DNA from: Verrucomicrobiales bacterium
GTDB lineage: Bacteria > Verrucomicrobiota > Verrucomicrobiia > Verrucomicrobiales > DEV007
DNA length: 64,000 nucleotides
Reading direction: 5' to 3'
NCBI GenBank assembly: GCA_029213195.1
Contig: JARGNI010000004.1
Coordinates: 124,001-188,000 of the forward strand
Below the pieces are notes generated by a model. It did no database searches and was not told where the DNA came from. It saw only the letters and a program-made list of their open reading frames with translations. The stretch's first letter is position 1. Every line of letters begins with the position of its first letter. Made by a program: the position numbers and the translations under genes. Shown piece by piece: positions 8,214 to 17,355 of this stretch.

Positions 8214-10073
8214 TCAGCGATGTCCCTTTTCCAACCATACGGCAAGAAGAGAAATGTCAGCAGGGGTAATTCCACTGATTCGTCCAGCCTGCCCGAGCGT
8301 GGTAGGCCGGATATGCTCGAGCTTTGCCTGGGCCTCTCTTTTCAATCCAGTGATTCCGAGGTAGTCGATATCGGCAGGGATGAGCTTCCCATCGAGTCGC
8401 CGCGTCTTCTCCACCATCTCGGTCTGGCGACGGATATAGCCATCGTATTTGATGTCCGTTTCAGCCTGAAGCCAGATCTCGGTTTCGAAACGTGCCTTGA
8501 GCTCGTCATCGAACCCGCTCCAACTCGACTCGGGACGACGCAACCATTTCGCCAGTGATCCTGATTCGGTATGGGTGTTCTCCAAGTGATCTCGAAGCTC
8601 CGCGATGGTAGCCTCTTTCTCCTTTGCCGCCGCGATGCGATCTTGATCGATCAAGCCCGCCTGGGACGCTTTGGCTAGAAGCCGAAGATCGGCATTGTCG
8701 TGCCGAAGAAGAAGCCGATGCTCGGCACGACTGGTGAACATGCGATAGGGCTCGTCCGTTCCCTTGGTCACGAGATCATCGATCATCACCCCGATGTAGG
8801 ATTCGTCTCGCCCAAGAATGAACTCCTCCTTGCCGGCCACCTTCAGAGCAGCATTGGTCCCGGCGACGAGACCTTGACCGGCAGCTTCCTCGTAACCGGA
8901 AGTGCCATTGATCTGTCCGGCGAAATAGAGACCCTCGACTTTCTTGGTCTGCAGGGTGGGATACAACTGGGTCGGGATGCAGTAGTCGTATTCCACGGCA
9001 TAGCCGGGCCGAATGATCTCAGCATTCTCCAAACCGGCAATCGATCGAATGAAATCAAACTGAACCGAAAACGGAAGCGAAGTGGAGACCCCGTTCACAT
9101 AGTACTCGTGAGTCTGGCGGCCCTCCGGTTCGAGGAAAACCTGGTGACGCTCCTTGTCCGCAAAGCGCACCACCTTGTCCTCGATCGACGGGCAGTAGCG
9201 AGGACCCACCCCCTCGATCTTTCCTGAATACATTGGAGACTGGTCCAGGTTATCGAGAATCACTTCGTGGGTCGAAGGGTTGGTGTAGGAGATCCAGCAA
9301 GGCAATTGTTCCACGTGGAACATCGGATCCGACCAGTCGTTCAGCGAAAAAATATCATCCTCGCCGAGAGCGGCCCGCTGATACCCGAAGGAAAACAGCG
9401 GAGGCGGATCGTCCCCCTTCTGTTCCTCGCATTGAGAGAAATCGATCGACCTTCCGTTGAGGCGACAGGGTGTTCCGGTTTTGAAACGCTCCACCTCGAA
9501 CCCGAGTCGAATCAAATCATCACTCAGCGTAGAGGTCGCATCCCCCATCCGACCGCCTTTCTGATTCTGCATTCCGACGTGCATCAGACCGCGCATGAAA
9601 GTCCCCGTGGTCACAATGACGGTCTCACTCCAGATCCGAAGACCAAGACCTGTTTCGATTCCCTTCACCTGATCATCTTCTACGATGAGCCGCGCCACAT
9701 TTCCCTGGTGAAGATCGATCTGATCCTCTCCCTCGATGAGCCACTTCATCCGAAACTGGTAGGCCTTCTTGTCGCACTGCGCTCGCGGCGCCCGGACACT
9801 CGGTCCCTTGGTCGCATTGAGAACCCGAAACTGGATTCCGGTCGCATCCGTGTTGTCGGCCATGACCCCACCAAGGGCATCGATCTCCCGAACCATGTGC
9901 CCCTTCCCCAATCCCCCGATGGCCGGATTGCAGGACATCTGCCCTAGGGTGTCGAGATTCTGACTGAGAAGAGCGACACGAGCACCGACACGAGCCGCTG
10001 CCATCGCAGCCTCCACTCCGGCATGCCCCCCACCGATGATCAGTACATCGTATTTTTCTGGATACTCAAACAT
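8214..10073 (-). CDS. mnmG: tRNA uridine-5-carboxymethylaminomethyl modification enzyme
   Basis: 619 residues from the ATG at 10073 (MFEYPEKYDVLIIGGGHAG); the frame stays open to an ATG at 10112, which would run through the upstream parS site. Features are the FAD motif GGGHAGVEAA, the GidA signatures CNPAIGGLGKGHMVREIDALGG and GTPCRLNGRSIDF, and EYDYCIPTQLYPTLQTK. With MnmE it modifies the wobble uridine of several tRNAs. The gene carries an internal perfect parS site, encoded as MFHVEQ, and has a second one just upstream. It probably leads an operon with the metallopeptidase-like gene, nadC and birA. Confidence 0.96.
   Translation of the reverse strand: MFEYPEKYDVLIIGGGHAGVEAAMAAARVGARVALLSQNLDTLGQMSCNPAIGGLGKGHMVREIDALGGVMADNTDATGIQFRVLNATKGPSVRAPRAQCDKKAYQFRMKWLIEGEDQIDLHQGNVARLIVEDDQVKGIETGLGLRIWSETVIVTTGTFMRGLMHVGMQNQKGGRMGDATSTLSDDLIRLGFEVERFKTGTPCRLNGRSIDFSQCEEQKGDDPPPLFSFGYQRAALGEDDIFSLNDWSDPMFHVEQLPCWISYTNPSTHEVILDNLDQSPMYSGKIEGVGPRYCPSIEDKVVRFADKERHQVFLEPEGRQTHEYYVNGVSTSLPFSVQFDFIRSIAGLENAEIIRPGYAVEYDYCIPTQLYPTLQTKKVEGLYFAGQINGTSGYEEAAGQGLVAGTNAALKVAGKEEFILGRDESYIGVMIDDLVTKGTDEPYRMFTSRAEHRLLLRHDNADLRLLAKASQAGLIDQDRIAAAKEKEATIAELRDHLENTHTESGSLAKWLRRPESSWSGFDDELKARFETEIWLQAETDIKYDGYIRRQTEMVEKTRRLDGKLIPADIDYLGITGLKREAQAKLEHIRPTTLGQAGRISGITPADISLLAVWLEKGHR
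9307..9322. promoter_or_regulatory. parS centromere-like site inside mnmG
   Basis: TGTTCCACGTGGAACA, a perfect 16-base palindrome that fits the widely conserved parS consensus TGTTNCACGTGNAACA bound by ParB. It is one of two identical copies 782 bases apart. Confidence 0.85.
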
Positions 10074-10088
10074 CTCAATTTTCCGAAA

Positions 10089-10104
10089 TGTTCCACGTGG
10101 AACA
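10089..10104. promoter_or_regulatory. parS centromere-like site upstream of mnmG
   Basis: Second identical TGTTCCACGTGGAACA palindrome, between the preferred mnmG start (10073) and the pdhA start (10222). Chromosomal parS sites usually lie close to the replication origin, often near mnmG and parAB. No parA, parB, dnaA or clustered DnaA boxes were seen in this window. Confidence 0.85.
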
Positions 10105-10221
10105 TTGTTCAACAGACCGTGTAAAAAGCGTCAAAAATCCGCTACTTACCGTTTTCTTTAGTAGGGACTTTACGCTACCGTTCGCGCCCTTCCAACTGTG
10201 AGGGGAAACTTTCTGAAAGAG

Positions 10222-11307
10222 ATGGCCGAAAAGAAGAAATCCAAACCGACCGCACCCTATGCGGATGACCCCATCAACGCGAATCTGACCGACGAGGAGA
10301 AGATCGACATGCTCCGGACTTTGGTGCGGATTCGTCGCTTCGAACAGACTTCCCTGAAACACTATCACTCGGGATCGATCGGTGGATTCCTCCACCTCTA
10401 CATCGGTCAGGAATCCGTCGCTGTCGGTTCGATCTCCCTCCTCGGAGACGACGACCATGTCATCACTGCCTATCGCGATCATGGACATGCTCTCTCCGTT
10501 GGAATGGGAATGGACGAATGCATGGCTGAACTCTTCGGAAAGAAGACCGGATGCTCAAAAGGCAAGGGTGGATCGATGCACTACTTTGCCCCCGACAAAA
10601 ACTACTGGGGCGGCCACGGAATTGTGGGAGGACAAACCCCACTCGGAGCGGGTCTCGCCTTCGCTCTGAAATACCAGGGCAAGAAAGGATGCTGTCTCTG
10701 TTACCTCGGTGATGGCGCGATCAACCAGGGAGCGTTTCATGAGGCACTGAACCTCGCCGCCCTTTGGGATCTTCCCGTCATCTTCATCATCGAGAACAAC
10801 GGATACTCCATGGGGACTTCCCAGGCTCGCTCATCTGCCTTCCCCGAGGAAGGACTCGCTGCGAGAGCGAAGGGCTACAACATGGACTGGGACGTCATGG
10901 AAGGCGTCAGTCTCTACGAGATTCGTGCCGGTGTTCAGAAAGCGATCACCCGGGCTCACGAAGAATCCCGCCCCACCCTTCTCGAAATCAAAACCTATCG
11001 TCACAAGGGACACTCCGTCGCCGATGCCAATGCGGAGAAGTACCGGACCAAAGAGGAGATCCAGAAATACATCCAGGAACACGACCCGATCGACTTCTGG
11101 AAACACACGCTTATCGAAGAGGGCGTCATCACCGAGGACGATTACAAGGCGATCAATAAGGAAGCAGGTGACGAAGCCAACGCTGCCGCCGATTTTGCGA
11201 TCAAGTCCCCCTTTCCGGACGAGTCCGAAATCTTCGACGACATCTATTGGGAGGTCGACAACAACACCGCCGCGGGAAGAACCGGACGTCATTTCTTCCA
11301 CAAGTAA
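10222..11307 (+). CDS. pdhA: Pyruvate dehydrogenase E1 component, alpha subunit
   Basis: 361 residues from the ATG at 10222, which is preceded by GAAAGAG; an in-frame GTG at 10198 would add eight residues. It contains HVITAYRDHGHAL, GGSMHYF, and the thiamine diphosphate motif GDGAINQGAFHEALNLAALW followed by IENN. With the beta subunit it decarboxylates pyruvate and acetylates the E2 lipoyl group. First of four ordered PDH genes. The 120-base gap before pdhB is large enough to hold a separate promoter, though none was recognised. Confidence 0.96.
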   Translation: MAEKKKSKPTAPYADDPINANLTDEEKIDMLRTLVRIRRFEQTSLKHYHSGSIGGFLHLYIGQESVAVGSISLLGDDDHVITAYRDHGHALSVGMGMDECMAELFGKKTGCSKGKGGSMHYFAPDKNYWGGHGIVGGQTPLGAGLAFALKYQGKKGCCLCYLGDGAINQGAFHEALNLAALWDLPVIFIIENNGYSMGTSQARSSAFPEEGLAARAKGYNMDWDVMEGVSLYEIRAGVQKAITRAHEESRPTLLEIKTYRHKGHSVADANAEKYRTKEEIQKYIQEHDPIDFWKHTLIEEGVITEDDYKAINKEAGDEANAAADFAIKSPFPDESEIFDDIYWEVDNNTAAGRTGRHFFHK

Positions 11308-11427
11308 TTCTTTCCCGACCTTACCCTGTTCCGTCACTGACCAGATTGACTCCAGTCCCCTCCGTCTTTCTCCATTTCATTCCGAATCTGTTACCAGTTA
11401 TCTGATACCTCTTTCCCTTTCCATTTC

Positions 11428-12423
11428 ATGCCACGAGAAATCACCTATCGAGAAGCACTCCGCGAAGGACTCGACGAAGAGCTCGCCTTCGACGACAACG
11501 TCGTCATCATCGGCGAAGAAGTTGCCGAGTACAACGGCGCCTACAAAGTCACCGAAGGCCTCTGGAAAAAGTGGGGCGACAAGCGCATCATCGACGCTCC
11601 CATTTCCGAAGCCGGATTCATCGGGATGGGCATCGGCGCTTCCATGCTCGGCATCCGCCCTGTCATGGAATTGATGTTCTTCAGCTTTGCCTATGTCGCC
11701 TTCGACCAGATGATGAACAACGCCGCGACTTGCCGATACATGTCCGGTGGACTGATCCATGTTCCCATCGTCGTCCGCGGACCCGCCAATGGCGGAACCA
11801 ACGTCGGAGCGACCCACTCCCACACTCCGGAAAACATTTTCGCCAACATGCCCGGACTCAAGGTCGTCTCTCCCTCCGATGGATACGATGCCAAAGGATT
11901 GATCAAGTCTGCGATTCGCGACAACGATCCCGTCTACTTCATGGAGAGCACGGTCCTCTACGGAGAGAAATGCGAGGTGCCCAGCAACGACGAACTCGAA
12001 GACGGAGAACTCGTCATCCCCCTGGGCAAAGCGAAGGTGAAGCGAGAAGGAGCCGACATTTCTCTCATCGCACACGGACGCGCTGTAGTGACCTCTCTCG
12101 AAGCCGCCCAGATCCTCGAAGAGAAACACAGCATCCACGCCGAGGTTCTCGACCTGCGAAGCATTCGCCCTCTCGACGAGCAGGCCATCCTCGACACGGT
12201 ACGCAAAACCCATCGGGCGGTTTACATCGAGGAGAACAAACCTTTCTGCGGAGTCGGGGCCCAGATCTCATCCATGATCATGGAGCAGGCCTTCGACGAT
12301 CTCGACGCCCCCGTCCTCCGAATCACCTCCGCCGACGCTCCTGCTTTCTACAGCCCGCCCATCGAGGAGCTCCAACTCCCCACTGCCGAAGAAATCGCAG
12401 AGCGAGCTTTGTCTATCTGTTAG
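11428..12423 (+). CDS. pdhB: Pyruvate dehydrogenase E1 component, beta subunit
   Basis: 331 residues starting MPREITYREALREGLDEELA. It contains GEEVAEYNGAYKVTEGL, FEMF-like helix region ELMFFSFAYVAFDQ, and GLKVVSPSDGYDAKGL, all typical of the beta subunit of the alpha2beta2 E1. The C-terminal transketolase domain includes VLDLRSIRPLD and IEENKPFCGVG. It pairs with the gene just upstream. Confidence 0.96.
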   Translation: MPREITYREALREGLDEELAFDDNVVIIGEEVAEYNGAYKVTEGLWKKWGDKRIIDAPISEAGFIGMGIGASMLGIRPVMELMFFSFAYVAFDQMMNNAATCRYMSGGLIHVPIVVRGPANGGTNVGATHSHTPENIFANMPGLKVVSPSDGYDAKGLIKSAIRDNDPVYFMESTVLYGEKCEVPSNDELEDGELVIPLGKAKVKREGADISLIAHGRAVVTSLEAAQILEEKHSIHAEVLDLRSIRPLDEQAILDTVRKTHRAVYIEENKPFCGVGAQISSMIMEQAFDDLDAPVLRITSADAPAFYSPPIEELQLPTAEEIAERALSIC

Positions 12424-12462
12424 AGTCTAACAAACCAATATTTTCGATCCCAATTTGATCTC

Positions 12463-13743
12463 ATGGCCGCATATCTGACAATGCCAAAATTGAGCGACAC
12501 GATGAGTGAAGGCACTCTCGTAAAATGGCTCAAACAGGAAGGTGACTCCGTCACGATGGACGAAGAAGTCGCCGAAGTGGAAACCGACAAGGCGACGATG
12601 GCGATGCCGTCTTTCGATGAAGGTGTCATCCACAGGATTTACGTGAAGGAAGGCGAAACGGTCGCTCTCGGAGCTACCCTTGCCCTGATCCTCGAAGAAG
12701 GCGAAGAGCCGCCCGAAGATGCAGACAATCCGCCGGCCCCTCCCGAAGCTTCCCAGCCGGAAGAAGATACCGCTGCCAAATCGGAAAGCGAACCTGCACC
12801 CGAAGAAGTTCCAGCATCAGCTCCCTCCCCGAGCACTCCGGCTCCTGCACCAAGCGCCCCCGCCGCCAGCGGAGGTCGGGTCAAAGCCTCTCCTCTCGCG
12901 AGAAAACTGGCCGCAGAACTTGGAGTCGACCTCGGTCGGGTCAAGGGCACCGGTCCCGGTGGACGAATCATCAAGAAGGACGTCGAATCCGCACCTGTCG
13001 GTGGCGGCGGTGGATCCAATCTCGGACTTCTCCCGGAAACCAATGGTCTATCCGATGAGAGAATCCCTCTTTCCGGAATGCGTCGGGTCATCGCCCAGCG
13101 TCTCCTTGAGAGCAAGACTACGATTCCCCACTTCTACCTCAATATCGAGGTCGACACGGAACCCCTCATAAACCTGCGGGCCCAAGTCAACGAAGCCAGC
13201 CTCGAGAATGGTGGACCGAAATATACGGTCAACGACTTCGTGATGCGCGCCACCGTTCTCGCAACCATGGCGACTCCGGAAGTGAATGCCTCCTTCGCCG
13301 GAGATGCAATCCAGCAGTATTCAGACGTCCACCTCTCCATCGCCGTCGCGATCGACGAGGGTCTCGTCACTCCCGTGATCCGATCGGCTCAGGACAAATC
13401 CATCAAGGATCTCGCTGCCGAGATCAAGGATCTCGCGACCCGAGCACGAGACAAAAAACTGGCGCCCGAAGAAATGCAGGGTGGCACCATCACGATTTCC
13501 AATCTCGGTGCCTACGGAGTCTCCAACTTCGATGCCATCATCAATCCGCCGCAGGCCGCGATCCTCTCGATCGGAACCATCACGAAGCAACCCGTCGTCA
13601 ACGCGAACAACCAGATCGTTCCCGGTCAACGCATGTGGATCGGAATGAGCTGTGACCACCGCGTCATCGACGGCGCCGTCGGAGCGACCTTCCTTGCCCA
13701 TCTCAAGCGCTTCATCGAAACACCGATTCTCTTGATTTCTTAA
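12463..13743 (+). CDS. pdhC: Dihydrolipoamide acetyltransferase (E2) of pyruvate dehydrogenase
   Basis: 426 residues. One lipoyl domain (residues 1-80) has the modified Lys43 in ETDKATMAM. A Pro/Ala/Glu-rich linker (85-130) leads to the peripheral subunit-binding domain (KASPLARKLAAELGVDLGRV). The catalytic domain ends with the active-site motif DHRVIDGAVGATFL. It transfers the acetyl group to CoA and forms the complex core. Only one lipoyl domain is present. It lies 39 bases after pdhB. Confidence 0.96.
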   Translation: MAAYLTMPKLSDTMSEGTLVKWLKQEGDSVTMDEEVAEVETDKATMAMPSFDEGVIHRIYVKEGETVALGATLALILEEGEEPPEDADNPPAPPEASQPEEDTAAKSESEPAPEEVPASAPSPSTPAPAPSAPAASGGRVKASPLARKLAAELGVDLGRVKGTGPGGRIIKKDVESAPVGGGGGSNLGLLPETNGLSDERIPLSGMRRVIAQRLLESKTTIPHFYLNIEVDTEPLINLRAQVNEASLENGGPKYTVNDFVMRATVLATMATPEVNASFAGDAIQQYSDVHLSIAVAIDEGLVTPVIRSAQDKSIKDLAAEIKDLATRARDKKLAPEEMQGGTITISNLGAYGVSNFDAIINPPQAAILSIGTITKQPVVNANNQIVPGQRMWIGMSCDHRVIDGAVGATFLAHLKRFIETPILLIS

Positions 13744-13783
13744 ACGAATCTTCCCTCACTCCTCTCTTCCTAATCTACATCTC

Positions 13784-15175
13784 ATGGCCAACTACGATCT
13801 CATCGTCATCGGCGGAGGCCCCGCCGGATATGTCGGCGCCATCCGCGCCGCTCAACTCGGAAAAAAAGTCGCCTGCGTCGAAAAGGAACGCGCCGGTGGA
13901 ACCTGCCTCAATTGGGGTTGTATTCCCACCAAAGCTCTCCTCAAGAATGCCGAACTCTATCACACCATGACTCATCATGCGGATGACTTCGGCCTGTCAT
14001 TCGACAACCTGAGCTACGACTGGGAAAAGGTCATCAAGCGCTCTCGCAATGTCTCCGACAAGCTCGCCGGCGGGATCGAGTTCCTCTTCAAGAAGAACAA
14101 GATCGATTACATCCGGGGAGTCGGAGGACTCGCCGCCAACGGAAAAGTCGAAGTCATCGATGCCGATGGAAAGACCGAGATGTATCAGACCGAGAACATT
14201 CTCGTCGCGACCGGATGCGTCTCCCGCGAGCTCCCGTTCCTCCCTTTCGACGGAGAGAAAGTCATCGGATCTCGTGAGGCGATGAATCTCCCGAAGCAAC
14301 CCAAGTCGATCACCATCATTGGCGCCGGTGCCATCGGAATCGAGTTCGCCTACTTCTTCAACGCCTATGGAACCGAAGTGACCGTGATTGAAATGCTCGA
14401 CACCGTTCTCCCGATCGAGGACAACGAAGTCAGCAAGACCCTCGAGAAATCACTCACCAGCCAGGGGATCACCGTCAAGACTTCGACGAAGACCGTATCG
14501 GCAGACACCGAAGGAGACGGAGTCAAACTGACCGTCGAACCTGCCGACGGCGGTGACAGCGAAATCATCGAATCCGAGATCGTCCTCGTTGCCATCGGAA
14601 TCGCCCCCGTGCTTCCCAACAACGCCGAGCAGCTCAAGCTCGAGCGCGGCTACATTGACACCGACGACAACTACCAGACCAGCATTCCCAACGTCTACGC
14701 AGCCGGAGACATCACTGGTCCTCCCTGGCTCGCCCACGTCGGAAGCTTCGAGGCCGTCCAGGCCGTGGAAGGCATGTTCGTCGACGGACACAAGCCGAAG
14801 AAAGTCGGATTGTTCCCCGCCTGCACCTACTGCCATCCCGAGGTCGCTTCCATCGGTCTCACCGAGGAAGCCTGCAAGGAGCAAGGTCTCGAGTACACCG
14901 TGGGTAAGTTCCCCTTCGCCGCGAGCGGACGAGCCCTCGCCGTCGCCGACTCCGAAGGCTTCGTAAAAATGATTTTCGACAAGAAGCACGGAGAAATCCT
15001 CGGTGCTCACATGATCGGGGGAGGAGCCACCGAGCTCATCGCCGAGGTCGGACTCGCGATGAACCTCGAAGCCACCAACGAGGAAATCGAAGATACGATT
15101 CACGCTCACCCCACACTCGCCGAAGCCATTCACGAGGCAACGGGAGAGGCCTTTGGCCACGCCATTCACATCTAG
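13784..15175 (+). CDS. lpdA: Dihydrolipoyl dehydrogenase (E3)
   Basis: 463 residues. FAD motif GGGPAGYVGAIRAAQLG, redox disulfide GGTCLNWGCIPTKALL, NAD motif IIGAGAIGIEFAYFF, second FAD contact VYAAGDITG, and the C-terminal catalytic HAHPTLAEAIHEA. It reoxidises dihydrolipoamide using NAD. It completes a full PDH gene set (E1alpha, E1beta, E2, E3) and may also serve 2-oxoglutarate dehydrogenase or glycine cleavage. Confidence 0.97.
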   Translation: MANYDLIVIGGGPAGYVGAIRAAQLGKKVACVEKERAGGTCLNWGCIPTKALLKNAELYHTMTHHADDFGLSFDNLSYDWEKVIKRSRNVSDKLAGGIEFLFKKNKIDYIRGVGGLAANGKVEVIDADGKTEMYQTENILVATGCVSRELPFLPFDGEKVIGSREAMNLPKQPKSITIIGAGAIGIEFAYFFNAYGTEVTVIEMLDTVLPIEDNEVSKTLEKSLTSQGITVKTSTKTVSADTEGDGVKLTVEPADGGDSEIIESEIVLVAIGIAPVLPNNAEQLKLERGYIDTDDNYQTSIPNVYAAGDITGPPWLAHVGSFEAVQAVEGMFVDGHKPKKVGLFPACTYCHPEVASIGLTEEACKEQGLEYTVGKFPFAASGRALAVADSEGFVKMIFDKKHGEILGAHMIGGGATELIAEVGLAMNLEATNEEIEDTIHAHPTLAEAIHEATGEAFGHAIHI

Positions 15176-15203
15176 GATTTTCTCCTGACAAAACACTATC
15201 CGG

Positions 15204-15728
15204 ATGGATCAGGTCGTGCTCAACGAAGAGATCCACCAGGCTCTCTTTCACGACCTGATCCCATCCGCGAAGAAATTTCTCTGGATCGCAACGGCCGATC
15301 TCAAGGATCTGCACTACCAGCGAACCGCGAGAAAGTTCGAGACCTTTCTCGCCCTCTTCGACGAGCTCATCGAAGAAGGGATCGAAATCCGCCTGATCCA
15401 CGCCAAGGAACCCGGGCCCCGTTTTCGGAAAGACTTCGATCGGTTCCCCAACCTGATCACTTCCGATCGTTTCGAGCGCGTCCTGTGTCCTCGAAACCAT
15501 ATGAAGTGTGTCATCGTCGATGGCAAGCGAGCCTTTCTCGGATCCGCGAATCTCACGGGAGCCGGGATGGGGGCAAAGTCGGTGCACCGCCGCAACTTCG
15601 AGTGCGGGATGATACTCGAAACCAAAGAACACGTTTCACCGCTCATGGAGCTGTTCGATCAGCTCTTCATGGGAGAACACTGCACCGCCTGCGATCGACG
15701 CGACGTCTGCCCGGATCCGATCGTGTGA
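15204..15728 (+). CDS. Phospholipase D-like protein with a single HKD motif
   Basis: 174 residues. One active-site motif, NHMKCVIVDGKRAFLGSANLTGAG, fits HxKx4Dx6GSxN. A single motif means it would need to dimerise to form a full PLD site, as Nuc-type nucleases do. The C-terminus carries three Cys (EHCTACDRRDVC) that could bind a metal. No signal peptide is evident. It lies 28 bases after lpdA on the same strand. The substrate is unknown; nuclease or phosphodiesterase activity is possible. Confidence 0.8.
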   Translation: MDQVVLNEEIHQALFHDLIPSAKKFLWIATADLKDLHYQRTARKFETFLALFDELIEEGIEIRLIHAKEPGPRFRKDFDRFPNLITSDRFERVLCPRNHMKCVIVDGKRAFLGSANLTGAGMGAKSVHRRNFECGMILETKEHVSPLMELFDQLFMGEHCTACDRRDVCPDPIV

Positions 15729-15762
15729 AGAAGGACACCTCTTCTGTCCTCGAACTCCGAAA

Positions 15763-16311
15763 CTAGATCCCAATCTCGAGCTTCTCGCGAGAAAGGCTCT
15801 TCCGGAGCGCATCCATTCCATACCGATACCGGGAGGCCGCCGTATTGGGAGAAATGGAAAGGGTTTCTCCAATCTGATCAAAGGTCTGTTCGCCCCAGAT
15901 CTTCAAAGTGATCACCTCGCGAAATTTCTCGGGAATCTTGGCGAGCGCCACCTGGAGAGCACGAGAAGTATCATCTTCCGGCAAAGAGAACCAGGCGACC
16001 ATCTCGCCGCGATCTCGGGCCGCTTCCTCTTCCCGGCGTTTCCGTCGATCGAGGCTCCGGGCATAGTCGATCGCACAGCGCTTCACATTGGTGTAGGCGA
16101 GGCTCAGCACTTTGCGATCGGGTTTCCCATGATGAGTCTTCCACGTCTTAACCAGGGCCATCTGCAAAACGTCCTCGGCATCGGCTTCGCACCGAGTCTG
16201 CTGCCTTGCAAACAACATCAATCGGCTCCCGTAATCACTGAGCCACTCGCGCCAATCTTCGGAAAATGCCTGCATCCCTATATCAGACGCAGGAGATCCA
16301 AAGATGTTCAC
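15763..16311 (-). CDS. ECF-type RNA polymerase sigma factor
   Basis: 182 residues. Region 2 spans about residues 28-85 (DAEDVLQMALVKTWK, then DYARSLDRRKR), and region 4 about 115-170 (KIPEKFREVITLKIWGEQTFDQIGETLSISPNTAASRYRYGMDALR). It directs RNA polymerase to its own promoter class. It is the last gene of a tight minus-strand set (sulfatase, methyltransferase, FAD oxidoreductase, sigma), six bases after the oxidoreductase. No anti-sigma gene is adjacent. Confidence 0.88.
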   Translation of the reverse strand: MNIFGSPASDIGMQAFSEDWREWLSDYGSRLMLFARQQTRCEADAEDVLQMALVKTWKTHHGKPDRKVLSLAYTNVKRCAIDYARSLDRRKRREEEAARDRGEMVAWFSLPEDDTSRALQVALAKIPEKFREVITLKIWGEQTFDQIGETLSISPNTAASRYRYGMDALRKSLSREKLEIGI

Positions 16312-16317
16312 AATAAA

Positions 16318-17355
16318 TTACCGGGTTTTCTGAAAAAGCCATTCAAAGGGGAGACATCTCGTCTTCATCGCCCCGCGAATGAAAGTCCGACCCACCCGAT
16401 TGGCCATGACCGGGTGAAACAATCGCGAAACCCCAAGTCTCCGTCGGAATCGCTTCCGGAGTGCCTGGTCGAATGCGGACTGCATCGTGTCCCATTCCAC
16501 CTTTCCTTCGGAATATCGGACCAGCGAATCAAGCGCCATCTCCGCCGACTCGAAGGCCATGCTCATGCCGTTCCCGGTGAAGGGCGGGATGATCGCCCCC
16601 CGGTCTCCCAATCGCAGATACGGAGACTCCTTCTCCAACTGATAGCCGAAGGTGAACGCGCTGACGCCGACACAAGATTCAGGATCCTGCCCTCCCTTTT
16701 CCAACCGATCTGCCAGGTCGTTGAGACCGACGGCTCGAACATACTCCTGCAATGCGGTTTCCCGCGAGACCTTGAGATCCGATCTTCGACGAAACAATCC
16801 ACAGACATTGACTCGGCCATTCTCGACCCCACTCATTCCGAGGTAGCCCCCTTTGCCGAGATGCATCTCCAGATCCTGCACCAGGGGGAGGGCCGTGTAG
16901 TGCGCTTTCAAACCCATCCATTCGCTGCCCTTCTTGACAGGGCGTCCCGTCGAAAGCACCACCCCAGCGTCATCGCTCCCCTCGGTTCGATATCGGGTCC
17001 CCTCCTCGACGACCCCGCCCAGTTCCACGATTTTCTCCGCCATCCGCTGATCGAGCCGGTAGCGGGAGATCCCACGAGCCGGGACCGGGAGCCTGGCTTC
17101 GAGCACAGAACCCCGGTCGTCGTACCAACCTGTCGAGACCAGCGACTCCGAGTCGCTCAAAATTTCTTCGACCCCGAGTTTTTGAAGGGTCTCTGGCTTC
17201 ACCCCAGAGATGAATTCCCCACAGACCCGATGTCGCGGGTAGTGCGAGGCTTCCAGCAACCGCACCGGAACCTCGCGAAGTCGGAGCGCAATCCCCAGGG
17301 AGAGCCCTGCGATGCCTCCCCCTACGATGGTGATTTCTTCTCGACGCGACGCCAT
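16318..17355 (-). CDS. FAD-dependent oxidoreductase, geranylgeranyl-reductase-like
   Basis: 345 residues from the ATG at 17355 (MASRREEITIVGGGIAGLSL); longer in-frame starts exist up to 17406. It has the Rossmann FAD motif GGGIAGLSLGIAL, a YPRHRVCGEFISG segment common in the geranylgeranyl reductase/FAD-hydroxylase group, and RLGDRGAIIPPFTGNGMSMA as second FAD motif. Relatives hydroxylate or reduce lipid or polyketide substrates. The start overlaps the upstream methyltransferase by 34 bases, so the two are probably coexpressed. In related bacteria such pairs accompany a type III polyketide synthase, but none is in this window. Confidence 0.8.
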   Translation of the reverse strand: MASRREEITIVGGGIAGLSLGIALRLREVPVRLLEASHYPRHRVCGEFISGVKPETLQKLGVEEILSDSESLVSTGWYDDRGSVLEARLPVPARGISRYRLDQRMAEKIVELGGVVEEGTRYRTEGSDDAGVVLSTGRPVKKGSEWMGLKAHYTALPLVQDLEMHLGKGGYLGMSGVENGRVNVCGLFRRRSDLKVSRETALQEYVRAVGLNDLADRLEKGGQDPESCVGVSAFTFGYQLEKESPYLRLGDRGAIIPPFTGNGMSMAFESAEMALDSLVRYSEGKVEWDTMQSAFDQALRKRFRRRLGVSRLFHPVMANRVGRTFIRGAMKTRCLPFEWLFQKTR

